A stretch of 64,000 nucleotides of DNA from Burkholderiaceae bacterium (GCA_022843955.1 JALHMQ010000001.1:372001-436000); one strand, 5' to 3'; positions 26,401-34,636 are shown, counted from the stretch's first letter. Made by a program: numbers and translations. Notes: a model not told the origin generated them from the letters alone.

Positions 26401-29220
26401 GCGCCACAGCGTGCGGCCGACGGCGGCCACGCTATAAGCCGCCTCGAACGGCAGGCAGGCGAGCGACTGCAGGACCTGGACCAGCAGCCGCTGCGCTTGC
26501 TGCCACAGCGGCGCATGCGCGGCGGTGGGCTCCTCGGAGCGCATCTGCTGCAGCGGCCGGCGCAGCCATGCGGTCAAGGTCGAGGCGACCGGCACCAGCG
26601 CCACGATGATGACCCCGTACAGCGTCCACCGGCCCGGCTCGGGCAGCAGCGCCCAGGCGGTCAGCAGCAGCAGCAGCAGGGCGGGCGGGACCAGGCTGCG
26701 GCGCAGGTTGTCGAGGATCTTCGCGCGCGACAATGCCGACAGCGGATTGCGCGGGCGACCGGGGAGCGAGTGCAGGCGCGGCAGCAGCCAGCCGAGCAGT
26801 TGCCAGTCGCCCCGGATCCAGCGATAGCGACGCGCGACGTCGGCACCATAGGTGGCCGGTGCATCCTCGATCAGTTCGACATCACTGAGCAGGCCGCAGC
26901 GCGCATAGGCGCCCTCGAGCAGGTCGTGGCTCAAGATGCGGTTCTCAGGCAGGCGCTCGGAAAGGGCGCGCTCAAAGGCATCGACGTCATAGATGCCCTT
27001 GCCGATGAACGATCCTTCGCCGAACAGATCCTGGTAGACGTCGGAGACGGCGCGGGTGTACGGATCGATCCCGGGTTCGCCCCCATGCAGTCGCGCATAG
27101 CCCGAGCGGTTGGTGCTCGGCAGGCTGGGCGCCAGGCGCGGCTGCAGGATGCCGTAGCCCTCGACCACGATGTCGGCAGACTTGCCGCTGCCGAAACGCG
27201 GCCGGTTCAGCGGGTGCGCCATGGTCGCCACCATCTGCGCCGCAGCGCCGCGCGGCAACTGGGTGTCGGTGTCGAGCGTGATCACGTATCGCACGGCCGA
27301 CAGCCACAGGGTTTCGCCGACGATGCGCGCGAAGCAGTCGTCCGGCCCGGCACCGGCGCGCCCCCGCAGCAGCGCGTTCAGGTCGGCGAGCTTGCCGCGC
27401 TTGCGCTCGTAGCCCATCCACACGCGTTCGCGCGCGTTCCAGCGGCGTGGCCGGTGAAACAGGTAGAACGTGGTCCGGCTGGTCGGATCGCCTGCCTGCG
27501 CGTACTTGTCGTTCAGCGCCTCGATGCGGGCAGCGGCCAGGTCGACGAATGCGGCGTCGGTCGGCAAGTGCTCTTCGGCGGCGTCGTGCAGGTCGGTCAG
27601 CAGGCCGAAATGCAGATTGGCGTCGCGATTGGCCAGGTAGCGAACCTCGAGCGCCTCGACCAGCGATTCGATCCCCGTGACGCTGCCGAGCATGGTCGGC
27701 ACCACCACCAGCGTGCGCGATTCGGTGGCGATGCCGAAACTGAAATCGCGCCGCGGCAGCGGCTGCGGCGCGACCCACAACGTGACCAGCCAGTTGACCA
27801 GTGCCACGGCGAGGTGGCTGGCTGCCAGCAGCAGCACCAAAGCGATCGCCGCTTCAGCCCACCCTGGCCACGCCAGTTGGGCGTGCAGGCGCAGCAGCGG
27901 TGCCGCGCCAATGGCCAGCGTGCCGAGCACGATGGCGCCACCGTACAGCGGCAGCGCGCGCGCCCGGCAGGCACGGGACCAGCGCAGGGTGAACCGCGCG
28001 CGCGCGCCGACCGCACGCTCCAGGTCGATCCGTCCGGCATCCAGCAGGTAGTAGCCGACGTGGGTCCGCCGGGCATCGTCGGTGCTTGCGGGAGCCGCCG
28101 TCGCCAGTTCGATGGCGACGCGCGCCACGTCGGGTTCGGTGCAGGTCGCGCTCTTGGCAATGAACTCGACCACGTGCCGATAGCGATCGCGCGTGCCGAA
28201 GTCCATCTGCGCGTACACCCCGCTCGGATCGCCACGCAGGGTCTGCTCGACGCTGCTCAGCGTCTCGACGAACTCGCGCCAATCGGTGGTGGCGAGCAGG
28301 CGCAGGCTGACGATGCTGTTGCTGACCGACACCTGGTTGGCCGCCTGCTGCTGACCTTCGATCCGCACCATCTGCTCGATGGTCACGCCAGCATCGGCCA
28401 GGCGTTGCTCCATCCAGGTCAGCGGCAAGGCGAGGGCGGCGCCGCGACCCTGCAGCGCGCGCGCGAACTCAGCCACGAACGCGCTGGTCAACGGTGGCTC
28501 GGAGCGCGCCATGTCGGCCACCACGAGGATCAGGTCGCTCGGTATGGCCTCGGCCACCGCGATCATGTTGTCGGCCCAGACGCCGGCGGTGGCCCGCTGC
28601 GCGTGCGCCAGATGCACGCGTGCCGCGACCCGACGCAGGTTCTCGATCAGCGCGAGCCGCAACATGATCGGAATCGCCCACAACTCGCCCAAGAGCAGCG
28701 GATGGAGCGATTGATATGCGGCAATGAAGCGGCTGAGCGTGCTGCGCCCGACCTGGCCGTCGCCGTGCGCCACCAGTTGCAGCGCGAGGTCGTAGACGCG
28801 GGGCACGCCGGCCGCGCGCCCCCCGCCGGCCGCCATGGCCAGTCGCGGCAGCTCACGACTGTAGCCGCGCGGCAGGTGCCGGCGCGCAGTCTGGATTTCT
28901 TCCGCGATGAGATAGAAGTTGTCGAGCAGCCATTCGGCCGCCGGCGACAGTCGGCTCTTGTCCGCAATTTCGGCGGTCAGGCGCTTGGCGAGATCGGCGA
29001 GGACACGCTCGTTCGCGGCCAGCCGCGCCAGCAGGCGGTCCGGCACGACCTTGCGCTCGAGCACGTGGATGGCTGCCAGGTGCCGTCCGTGCGCGGTCAT
29101 CTGGTCGGCGCTGAAGAGCTCAGCGCGCAGCGGCTCCTCTGCGGTTACCGGCGTATCGCGATCTGCCAGAGCCCGGATTTTCTGCCACCACGGAAGAACT
29201 TCACTCGTCCTATGCAGCAT
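20407..29220 (-). CDS. ndvB: cyclic beta-1,2-glucan synthase (NdvB/ChvB type)
   Basis: A 2937-residue membrane enzyme, close to the about 2830 residues of ChvB, that makes periplasmic cyclic beta-1,2-glucan from UDP-glucose. Order: N-terminal helical region; membrane segments about 430-480; glycosyltransferase core with VITLDTDTQLPRG near 647 and RWIRGDWQLLGWLLP near 798; further membrane segments about 843-885 and 974-1016; glucoamylase-like domain about 1035-1500 (TSPTNMGFALLAGL, SWSGSMFEYLMP, WGISESGYNGFD); two GT36-type beta domains near 1630-1900 and 2145-2400; GH94 phosphorylase-like domain with GGAFGFRDQLQDTMAL and catalytic-type GDWNDGMNLIG near 2600. Membrane export partner NdvA/ChvA is not seen nearby. 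No frameshift despite the great length. Confidence 0.95.
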   Translation of the reverse strand: MLHRTSEVLPWWQKIRALADRDTPVTAEEPLRAELFSADQMTAHGRHLAAIHVLERKVVPDRLLARLAANERVLADLAKRLTAEIADKSRLSPAAEWLLDNFYLIAEEIQTARRHLPRGYSRELPRLAMAAGGGRAAGVPRVYDLALQLVAHGDGQVGRSTLSRFIAAYQSLHPLLLGELWAIPIMLRLALIENLRRVAARVHLAHAQRATAGVWADNMIAVAEAIPSDLILVVADMARSEPPLTSAFVAEFARALQGRGAALALPLTWMEQRLADAGVTIEQMVRIEGQQQAANQVSVSNSIVSLRLLATTDWREFVETLSSVEQTLRGDPSGVYAQMDFGTRDRYRHVVEFIAKSATCTEPDVARVAIELATAAPASTDDARRTHVGYYLLDAGRIDLERAVGARARFTLRWSRACRARALPLYGGAIVLGTLAIGAAPLLRLHAQLAWPGWAEAAIALVLLLAASHLAVALVNWLVTLWVAPQPLPRRDFSFGIATESRTLVVVPTMLGSVTGIESLVEALEVRYLANRDANLHFGLLTDLHDAAEEHLPTDAAFVDLAAARIEALNDKYAQAGDPTSRTTFYLFHRPRRWNARERVWMGYERKRGKLADLNALLRGRAGAGPDDCFARIVGETLWLSAVRYVITLDTDTQLPRGAAAQMVATMAHPLNRPRFGSGKSADIVVEGYGILQPRLAPSLPSTNRSGYARLHGGEPGIDPYTRAVSDVYQDLFGEGSFIGKGIYDVDAFERALSERLPENRILSHDLLEGAYARCGLLSDVELIEDAPATYGADVARRYRWIRGDWQLLGWLLPRLHSLPGRPRNPLSALSRAKILDNLRRSLVPPALLLLLLTAWALLPEPGRWTLYGVIIVALVPVASTLTAWLRRPLQQMRSEEPTAAHAPLWQQAQRLLVQVLQSLACLPFEAAYSVAAVGRTLWRVLWSGRRMLEWRPSADVVTHTRPGSVDDLLHSAMRLAFGPILAVTCAAGLSLLRPLALPAALPLLLLWFASPLLVWALDSPVRRPRAGLTAAQTVFLRRLARRTWAFFEAHVGATDNHLPPDNVQEHPVARVAHRTSPTNMGFALLAGLTARGFGYLGTGQLIARMDAALATMQRMQRFRGHFYNWYDTQTLAPLRPHYVSTVDSGNLAGQLLTLRAGLLALADEPVLARGWREGVHDTFGVLLEALAPLQAQPAALSESLTSFVQVLDRYRARPPSARAEWRAMLAALDSGAAAIGAAVDVDLAAVAKADAVQAEISSWANLLRVQCGAGHAELNAVLPDDAEVVSGMPMPTLRQLALGAAAGSKAGDHARSMLRALADTAARAGALAHMEQSFLYDDARHLMTIGYNVEERRVDTGYYDLLASEARLGVFVAIAQGQIGQESWFALGRLLTSAAGTPVLLSWSGSMFEYLMPMLLMPSYENTLLDQTCRGAVQRQIEFGDQQGVPWGISESGYNGFDTALNYQYRAFGVPGLGLKRGLADDLVVAPYASMMALMVSPEQACENLQRLATIGAAGRHGLYEAIDFTPARLPRGQKSTVVRSFMAHHQGMGLLALAHLLLERPMQRYFEADPALQATLLLLQERVPRAVTFQPDFDQRAATRSATETDQTPIRIIAGGADTAAPEVQLLSNGRYHVMVTSGGGGYSRWNDLALTRWREDTTCDHWGSLCYLRDTASGHTWSTAYQPTHTRGERYEAIFSEGRAEFRRRDVGIDTHTEIVVSPEDDIELRRLRITNSSSSRRTIEVTSYTEMVLATAPADALHPAFSKLFVQTELLDRPAVVLGTRRRRSPEDETPWMFQLMAVHGVRSLGNNDGRVSAITHETDRARFIGRGNDLASPQAMRTVGPLSGTAGPVLDPVAASRCAITLAPDQSVIVDIVMGAAANRTACVALAEKYQDRGLAERVFELAWTHAQVVLRQLNASDADAQLYARLAGAVIYTQPGWRADAALLMRNRRAQSGLWGHAISGDLPIVLLQIGNADNIELARQLVQAHAWWRLKGLAVDLVIWNEERDIYRHRLQEQITGLIAAGVEAHVIDRPGGIFVRHVEQIAHEDRILLQSVARAVFSDDRGSLAEQIDRPPVRTLRPGPLVPTRTVERRNVAPEGEATRPQRGIAAPASNGVGGFSDDGREYVVAPAPGVRPPAPWVNVLANSRFGCVVSEAGSAYTWCENAHELRLTPWHNDPVGDASGEAIYLRDEETGEVWSPTSLPCLPDPAEAVFTTRHGFGYSVFEHVSHGVRAELTLFVALDAAVKFSALRLTNVSGRPRKLSATGYVEWVLGDLRAKTVPHIATEVGADSGALYARNAFSNDYGDWIGFFDVDEAQRAAGSFTCDRTEFIGRNGSLRQPAALSRVRLGARIGAGLDPCAAIQVPLNLGVGETGQVVFRLGMGRSVDEADQLVQRFRGSTACSQALDQVKRHWRHTLGAVQVKTPDRALDLLANGWLLYQTIACRLWARSGYYQSGGAFGFRDQLQDTMALVHCQPQLLRAQLLLCASRQFIEGDVQHWWHPPQGRGVRTRIADDYLWLPLALARYVDATGDVAVLDQPVPYLEGRAVNPPDDSYYDLPMPSPVSESLYQHAWRALEHSFRYGVHGLPLMGTGDWNDGMNLIGHAGKGESVWLGFFLCEVLARFGPLATRHGDEAAALRCTQERAQLHAQLEAQGWDGAWYRRAYFDDGSALGSADNVECQIDSIAQSWSVLSGVAAADRARSAMDAAHTRLVRQDVKIALLLDPPFDQKGPNPGYIAGYLPGVRENGGQYTHAAIWMAMAFAALGDHERAWSIATMINPVNRSATSRDATRYKVEPYVMSADIYSVAPHTGRGGWSWYTGSAGWMYRLIIETLLGLQLQTDAHGARLTLAPCLPSHWPGCTISYRHGRSHYEIEIVRAVDVSGIDVFVDGLRQNEACVPLQDDGLNHRVEVRLPAANVPASAVAARAADR

Positions 29221-29420
29221 CTAACGAGGACCTTCTGTAGGGCACACGGCAACCGCGGACAATCACCTTACTCCTGTCGGCGCTGCCTGGGCGGCTCGCA
29301 CGCTGTCGACACCATCACGGCAAGATCGATGCCAAGGGGTCAGCGCGACGTACGCGATCGACCGCTTGCGCAATCCAAATGGTTGACCAAGCCCGGTGCG
29401 GCGCGTTCCTTCTGTCGGGC

Positions 29421-30713
29421 CTACAGTTGCGAGCCGATCTGGCCAGCCATCCATTCGACGATGCGCTCGCGCCACGGCCGGCTTTGCCATTCCTCGAGGG
29501 TGATGCGGCGGGAGCGCCGCAGGTCGTCCTCGAAGATCGCCACCTGACGTTGTGCGAAGCGGGCGTCGAGCACGTTCAGGTTCGCTTCGTCGTTGACCGC
29601 GAACGAGCGGTTGTCGAAGTTGGTGGAGCCCACCGACACCCACAGTTCATCGACGATCATCACCTTGCAGTGATACATCGCCGGCATGTACTCATGGATC
29701 TCCGCGCCCGCCTCCAGCAGCCTGCCCCAGCGTGCACGCGACGCACGGCGCACTACCGCAACATCCATCAGCGGGCCGGGCACGATGATCTGCACCTTTA
29801 CGCCGCGCGCCCGTGCCGCAACGAGGGTGTCGATGGCCACATCGTCCGGCACGAAGTACGACATCGACAGCCGAGGGCTGCGAGTTGCCGATGCCAGCGA
29901 CAGCAGGTACATCAGCTGCATGCTTTCGGAGCCGCCGCCCGGAGAACTCATGAACATCTGCGCCTGCATGTTGCCGCCTTCCCCGGCGACCGGCGACAGG
30001 GGAGGGAAGTAGTCATCACCGTAAGGCACGTTGCCGGTGGCCTGGACCCAGTTGTCGAGGAACGCCGCCTGCAGTTGCGCCACCACCGGCCCTTCGACGC
30101 GAAAGTGCGTATCTCTCCACTGTTCCGGGTTGTCGGCATCCCCGCGCCATTGATCGGCAATGCCAACCCCGCCGGTAAATCCGATCCGGCCGTCGACGAC
30201 GAGCAGCTTGCGGTGCGTGCGATTGTTCACCCGGTCCAGACCATGCCAGTGGGGCTTGTTGTAGCGCGTGACTTCGACGCCAGCCGCCTGCAACTGTTCG
30301 ATGTAGGCGGTATCGATGCGGTTGCTGCCGACCCAGTCGAGCAGGACATGGACCTTGACCCCGGCGCGAGCCCGCTCCGCAAGTGCGGTCGCGAAGCGAC
30401 TCCCGATCTCCCCCGACCAGTAGATGTATGTCTCCATCGCGATCGATTGGCGTGCCGAGTTGATCGCATCCAGCATGGCCGGAAAGATGCGTTCGCCGTT
30501 GACGAGTGCCTCGACGCGGTTGCCACCAACGAGCGGCGGGCCCAGTAGGTGGCCCAATGTGCGCGCGAACTGCGGCGAGTCGACAGCGTGCTGGTGTGGA
30601 AGCTTCCAGTCGATCTGCTTGTCGCCGAGCGAGAGGTTCATCACAAGCAGCGTTGCGAGCAGCGTCAGGCCACCTGCAACCAAACCGACGATGACCGGCC
30701 TGCGCTTGCGCAT
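29421..30713 (-). CDS. cardiolipin synthase-like phospholipase D protein
   Basis: A 430-residue membrane-anchored enzyme with an N-terminal transmembrane segment (VIVGLVAGGLTLLATLLVM) and two HKD motifs: THRKLLVVDGRIGFTGG and YHCKVMIVDELWVSVGSTNFDNRS. METYIYWSGEIG precedes the first catalytic block, as in ClsB/ClsC. Likely reaction: phosphatidyl transfer to form cardiolipin or a related lipid. It is about 200 bases upstream of, and co-directional with, the glucan synthase. Distinct from the signal-peptide PLD at 5527. Confidence 0.86.
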   Translation of the reverse strand: MRKRRPVIVGLVAGGLTLLATLLVMNLSLGDKQIDWKLPHQHAVDSPQFARTLGHLLGPPLVGGNRVEALVNGERIFPAMLDAINSARQSIAMETYIYWSGEIGSRFATALAERARAGVKVHVLLDWVGSNRIDTAYIEQLQAAGVEVTRYNKPHWHGLDRVNNRTHRKLLVVDGRIGFTGGVGIADQWRGDADNPEQWRDTHFRVEGPVVAQLQAAFLDNWVQATGNVPYGDDYFPPLSPVAGEGGNMQAQMFMSSPGGGSESMQLMYLLSLASATRSPRLSMSYFVPDDVAIDTLVAARARGVKVQIIVPGPLMDVAVVRRASRARWGRLLEAGAEIHEYMPAMYHCKVMIVDELWVSVGSTNFDNRSFAVNDEANLNVLDARFAQRQVAIFEDDLRRSRRITLEEWQSRPWRERIVEWMAGQIGSQL

Positions 30714-30894
30714 TGCTCCACCTCTTCGCTGGCAGCATCAATGCAATTCGCGTTCCGCCGGACTCGCGGCAAGCCTTGCGGGTGCGCGCGTAAGCGAAGA
30801 CGACGTCGGCACGTGGCGGGCCGGCTTCTCCCGATCGTCGCGTTCCCGCGCTTGGCGTGCGCCCGTCGGCCTGGTCCTCGGCGACTGGCGTGGC

Positions 30895-31947
30895 CTAGCG
30901 CCGCAGCGCCTGCACCACGCGGCGCACGAAGCCTGCCGCCTGGTCACCGTCCATCCAACGAGTGACGACCACGGCGCGGTGGTCCGGCTCGATCCACACC
31001 GTGTGTCCGCCCGCACCGAACATGAACCAGCTGTTGCGAGCTGCCTCCGCGAACAATCGTCCATCGCCATTGAGCCAGGTGAGCCAGCCGTAGAACGGCG
31101 CCTGCACGCACGGCGCATGCATGCGCTGCACCCAATCGCGCGGTATGACCTGGCGATCGCCGTGGGCACCACCGTCTAGCAACAACTGGCCAATGCGCGC
31201 CTGGTCACGCGCGCTGATGCTCACGCCACCGCCCCAGTGCGTGCCGCCTGGCACCGACTGCGTGCGGCGGCCGCCGATCTCGACCCAGGCGTCGTCGTAG
31301 CCCTCCCACTTGAAGTCGCGTCCGGCACCGATCGGCTGCAACACGTTCTCGGCGAACACCTCAGGCAGGGGCCGCGCGAACAGGTGCAGCAGCGCCAGCG
31401 ACAACTGGTTGATCCGAACGTCGTTGTATTCCCAGTAGCTGCCTGGCGCGCGCAACGGACGCAGGTCGCCTTTCCTGCCGGTGGGAGGCGTTGGGTCGAA
31501 GGAGACCCGGCGATAGTGCTCGACCTGGTCAGGCATGCCGAAGCACTCGCCCTGCCACTCGCTGGTCTGCGTCAGCAGGTGCGCCCAGGTGATCGACCGG
31601 TTGTGGGCCGAATCGAATCCGATTCCCGGCAGCCGATCGCTGACGCGATCATCCGGCTCGAGCAAGCCGCGCCCATGCGCGATGCCTGCGAGCAGCGCGA
31701 GGTAGGTCTTGGCGACGCTGAAGGTCTGGTCGGCGCGGTCTGGCTCGCCCCAGCGGGCGACCTCTTCATCGCCGACCCGGATCACGCCCGAGACGCCGCC
31801 GCGCGGGTGCACCGGTCCGCGCAGTGCGTTGAACGGCGGTGGGTCATCGTGGTGCACGCCCCAGTGCGCGAGGTCGGTGGCCGGATCGCGCGGCCAGGCG
31901 ATCTCGTGCGCCTGCGCGAAAGCGATGGCTTCGTCGAAATTCGTCAT
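30895..31947 (-). CDS. serine hydrolase of the beta-lactamase class C family
   Basis: A 350-residue penicillin-binding-protein-like hydrolase without signal peptide, so cytosolic. The SxxK pair is Ser77-Lys80 (SVAK), the YxN-type motif is Tyr174-Asn175 (YND), and a C-terminal FGAGGHTVWI holds the third motif (His-Thr-Val in place of KTG). Such proteins act as esterases or D-aminopeptidases more often than as beta-lactamases. Substrate unknown. Confidence 0.85.
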   Translation of the reverse strand: MTNFDEAIAFAQAHEIAWPRDPATDLAHWGVHHDDPPPFNALRGPVHPRGGVSGVIRVGDEEVARWGEPDRADQTFSVAKTYLALLAGIAHGRGLLEPDDRVSDRLPGIGFDSAHNRSITWAHLLTQTSEWQGECFGMPDQVEHYRRVSFDPTPPTGRKGDLRPLRAPGSYWEYNDVRINQLSLALLHLFARPLPEVFAENVLQPIGAGRDFKWEGYDDAWVEIGGRRTQSVPGGTHWGGGVSISARDQARIGQLLLDGGAHGDRQVIPRDWVQRMHAPCVQAPFYGWLTWLNGDGRLFAEAARNSWFMFGAGGHTVWIEPDHRAVVVTRWMDGDQAAGFVRRVVQALRR

Positions 31948-32072
31948 GGCGCTGATGATGCCAGCGCCACCCGAGGACTCGAACAGGGGTGCCCAGGAGA
32001 CAAGAGCGCGCCTACTCGGTCACACCCACGCAACTGCGCTTCGCGGCCCAGGCCGGCCGATCCGCCCCTCTA

Positions 32073-32095
32073 CGCCAGTTTCAGCGCAACTGGCG
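32073..32095 (-). terminator. hairpin at the end of the Ku-HTH/TPR unit
   Basis: CGCCAGTT and AACTGGCG form a perfect 8-base-pair stem with a 7-base loop, directly after the stop of the HTH-TPR gene (minus strand, 32097). No U-tract follows, so it may be a weak terminator or transcript-end structure. Confidence 0.45.
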
Positions 32096-32096
32096 G

Positions 32097-32933
32097 TCAC
32101 GAGTCCATCCGCAGTCGCCGCGCCTGGTTGGCGTGCCGTGCCGCTGCCTGCGCATCCCCGGTCTCAATGCAGCACAGGGCGAGGTTATGGTGCGCATCGG
32201 CAAACAGCGGATCGATCCGCAGCGCTGCGGTGTAGCTTTCGCGCGCCTGCGCGTGCGCGCCCAGAGCCTGCAACGCGACCCCGTGGTTGAAGTGCAGCAT
32301 CACCGCGTCCGGCAGGTGTATCAATCCCTCCTGATAGACGGTGAGCGCCTCGGGCAGTCGACCGGCGTCGTGCAGCAGCACACCCAGGTTCAAATAGGCG
32401 TCCTCGCGCAGCGGCTCCTCGTCCAGCAGGCTGCGATAGACCGCAGCCGCCGCATCGCGGTCGGTCGCCTCGAGCAGCAAAGCTCGCTCGAACGGGTCGA
32501 TGATCGGTTCCGCCGGGCGGCTCTGCTTCCATGCGGTCGACACCACCACGCGCGCCACCGTTGCTGACTGCTCGTCAAAGCTCAGCAGCCATTGGCCGGA
32601 CTCTGCATCCCACAGGCGACCGTCCGGCTCGACCACCACCAGGCGGGCACCCAGCGCCCGCAGGCGGCGACCGGCCGAGGCGCGCAACAGCGCGCTGCGT
32701 CCGGTACGCAGCGAACGCCTGACTGCGGTAGCGGGCAGGGCGGCCACGGTGCGCAGGGTGGCCAGGTCGGCAAAGGTGAACAGCAGATCATCATGGCGCG
32801 CCGCACCGATCGGGCTCACCGCGATCACGCCGGCGCGTGCCAGTGCCGATACCGTGGCGGGCGCCAGCCCGACGATGCGACTGGCTTGCCGCAGCGAGAA
32901 CGCCACGCTGACCAACCGATAGGAATCTAACAA
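32097..32933 (-). CDS. MerR-like HTH protein with TPR repeats
   Basis: A 278-residue protein. Residues about 10-75 look like a MerR-type helix-turn-helix (FSLRQASRIVGLAPATVSALARAGVI). The middle (about 85-150) includes VVVEPDGRLWDAESGQWLL. Residues about 165-275 are TPR repeats (EDAYLNLGVLLHDAGRLPEAL, VMLHFNHGVALQALGAHAQA, ADAHHNLALCCIETGDAQAA). The listed start is TTG 32933; GTG 32906 is an alternative that starts at the HTH. It follows the Ku gene by eight bases in the same direction, so it is probably co-transcribed with Ku. Confidence 0.75.
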   Translation of the reverse strand: MLDSYRLVSVAFSLRQASRIVGLAPATVSALARAGVIAVSPIGAARHDDLLFTFADLATLRTVAALPATAVRRSLRTGRSALLRASAGRRLRALGARLVVVEPDGRLWDAESGQWLLSFDEQSATVARVVVSTAWKQSRPAEPIIDPFERALLLEATDRDAAAAVYRSLLDEEPLREDAYLNLGVLLHDAGRLPEALTVYQEGLIHLPDAVMLHFNHGVALQALGAHAQARESYTAALRIDPLFADAHHNLALCCIETGDAQAAARHANQARRLRMDS

Positions 32934-32941
32934 GAGGGGAA

Positions 32942-33880
32942 TCAGGCAGCCTTGCGAGCCTTCTTGCGCGCGGGCGCTTTCTTGGCGGCGCGCTTGTCAT
33001 CAGCCGACAGCGCGCGGTCGGTGTCTTCGTCCTGTGCAGCGGCGGCTCGCTCGCGCGCTGGGGTGGCCTTAGTGGCCGGCTTGGCTGGCGCGCGACGCGG
33101 GGCCGCGGGTCCCGACCGCAGGCTGGCGCGCAGCGCTTCCATGATGTCGATGACCTGAGCCCCGCCTGGTGCGACGGGTGCTTCCGGCGCGGTGATCTGC
33201 TGACCGTCGACCTTCTTCTGGATCTGCGCCTCGATGCGCTCCTTGACCTCGTCCTTGTACTGGGTGGGATCGAAGCGCTCGCCGGTGATCGAATCGATCA
33301 GTTGCGCGGCCAGCGCCAGTTCCTTGTCGGCCACCTTGGCCTCGGGCACCTCGATGTCGGCGATCGGGCGCACCTCGTCTGCGTAAAGGAGGGTCTGCAT
33401 CACGAGGCCTTGCTCGACCACCCGCAGCGTGACCAGGTACTGCTTGCCGCGCGCCGCCCAGCGACCGATGGCGGAACGGCCGGCGCGTCGCATCGCTTCG
33501 GCCAGCAGGCGGTAGGGCTTGGCGCCCCCCTTGTCTGGACCGAGGTAGTAGGTCTTCTCGTAGTAGACCGGGTCGATCGTCTCGGCCGGCACGAACTCGG
33601 TGATCTCGATCATGCCGCTGGACTGCTCGTCGAGCGTGTCGAGTTCCTCCTTGGTGAAGGTGACGAACTGATCCTTCGATACCTCGAAGCCCTTGATCAG
33701 TTCGTCGCGCGGCACCTCTTTGTCCTCCGCGACGCAGCGGTAGACCTGCCGTACGCGGGAGCCGCACTGATGCAGGAAGTTGAAGTGGATGCCGGCCTTG
33801 GCTTCGGTCGCCCCGAAGAGCTTGACGGGGATCGTGACCAGGCCGAAGGAGACGTTGACGGCTTGCAGGGCGCGCGGCAT
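32942..33880 (-). CDS. ku: Ku DNA end-binding protein (NHEJ)
   Basis: A 312-residue bacterial Ku. The homodimeric ring binds DNA ends and recruits the ligase LigD in non-homologous end joining. The core begins MPRALQAVNVSFGLVTIPVKLF and contains FNFLHQCGSRVRQVYRC, KTYYLGPDKGGAKPYRLLAEAM and LTLRVVEQGLVMQTLLYADEVR. The last about 50 residues are rich in Lys, Ala and Arg, a basic tail that binds DNA in several Ku proteins. ATG 33880 follows GAGGAG. No ligD is present in the window. Confidence 0.95.
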   Translation of the reverse strand: MPRALQAVNVSFGLVTIPVKLFGATEAKAGIHFNFLHQCGSRVRQVYRCVAEDKEVPRDELIKGFEVSKDQFVTFTKEELDTLDEQSSGMIEITEFVPAETIDPVYYEKTYYLGPDKGGAKPYRLLAEAMRRAGRSAIGRWAARGKQYLVTLRVVEQGLVMQTLLYADEVRPIADIEVPEAKVADKELALAAQLIDSITGERFDPTQYKDEVKERIEAQIQKKVDGQQITAPEAPVAPGGAQVIDIMEALRASLRSGPAAPRRAPAKPATKATPARERAAAAQDEDTDRALSADDKRAAKKAPARKKARKAA

Positions 33881-33953
33881 GGCGGCTCCTCGGAACGTTC
33901 GACTGTTGGCAGCGGCAACCGTCGTGCCGCACGGTTCGCCGGGTGCAGTTGCG

Positions 33954-33973
33954 TTCGTCTGCGTACAGACGAA
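33954..33973. promoter_or_regulatory. palindrome in the Ku/cupin divergent promoter region
   Basis: TTCGTCTGCGTACAGACGAA has perfect 8-base arms with a 4-base centre. It lies 74 bases upstream of the Ku start and 115 bases upstream of the cupin start, where an operator would act on either gene. The protein that binds it is unknown. Confidence 0.45.
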
Positions 33974-34087
33974 GTGCGGCGTCAGCAGTAAGTTGATCCG
34001 CATGAAGGCGGCGCCTTGCGCCGTGGGTCGCTTGAGAAACCGCAGCGCATGGCGACGTCGCCGGCTTGGCCGATCACTGGAGCTGCG

Positions 34088-34480
34088 ATGAAGGGTTACG
34101 TACAGAACATCGAGACCATTGCCACGAACAATGACGACTTCCGCCGCGTTCTGCATACGGCAAGGAACTGTCAGCTCGTCGTCATGTCGTTGAAGCCCAA
34201 GGAGGAGATCGGCGCCGAGGTTCATCAGCTCGACCAGTTCTTTCGGGTCGAGCAAGGATCGGGTGAAGTGGTGCTCGACGGCGTCCGAACCGCGATTCAG
34301 GCAGGTTTTGCCGTGGTCGTTCCCGCCGGTGCCCGGCACAACATCATCAACACCGGGACCGAGCCCCTGAAGCTCTACACGATCTACGCACCGCCCAACC
34401 ATCGGGACGGCGTAGTCCACCGCACGCGTGCAGACGCAGAGGCCGACACCGAGCACTTCGACGGCAAGACGTCGGCGTGA
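34088..34480 (+). CDS. small cupin-domain protein
   Basis: A 130-residue single-domain cupin. Motif 1 is degenerate (EIGAEVHQLDQFFRVEQGSGEV, with one His and the trailing Glu), and motif 2 is VVVPAGARHNIINTG. Such proteins bind a metal and often act as isomerases, dioxygenases or storage-type sensors. ATG 34088 is chosen over upstream in-frame starts because it begins the conserved MKGYVQNIE segment. Divergent from Ku. Function unknown. Confidence 0.8.
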   Translation: MKGYVQNIETIATNNDDFRRVLHTARNCQLVVMSLKPKEEIGAEVHQLDQFFRVEQGSGEVVLDGVRTAIQAGFAVVVPAGARHNIINTGTEPLKLYTIYAPPNHRDGVVHRTRADAEADTEHFDGKTSA

Positions 34481-34636
34481 TGATGGTTCGACGGTTCGGT
34501 GCGGTTGCGTTTACATCGGCCCGCATTGCGAGTGCCCACGCCCCGATGTTTTGTCGTCGATTCCACCGCCGCGTGCCCCATGACCCCAAGTAGTAGTCAA
34601 GCAGCGGGACACACCTCCGATCAACAGGCAGGCGCC

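Noticed and set aside
26308-29547. A plus-strand open frame of about 1080 codons opposite the glucan synthase
   Set aside because: It is antisense to a clearly real 2937-residue gene, has biased Gln/Arg/Ala composition from high GC, and no recognisable domain.
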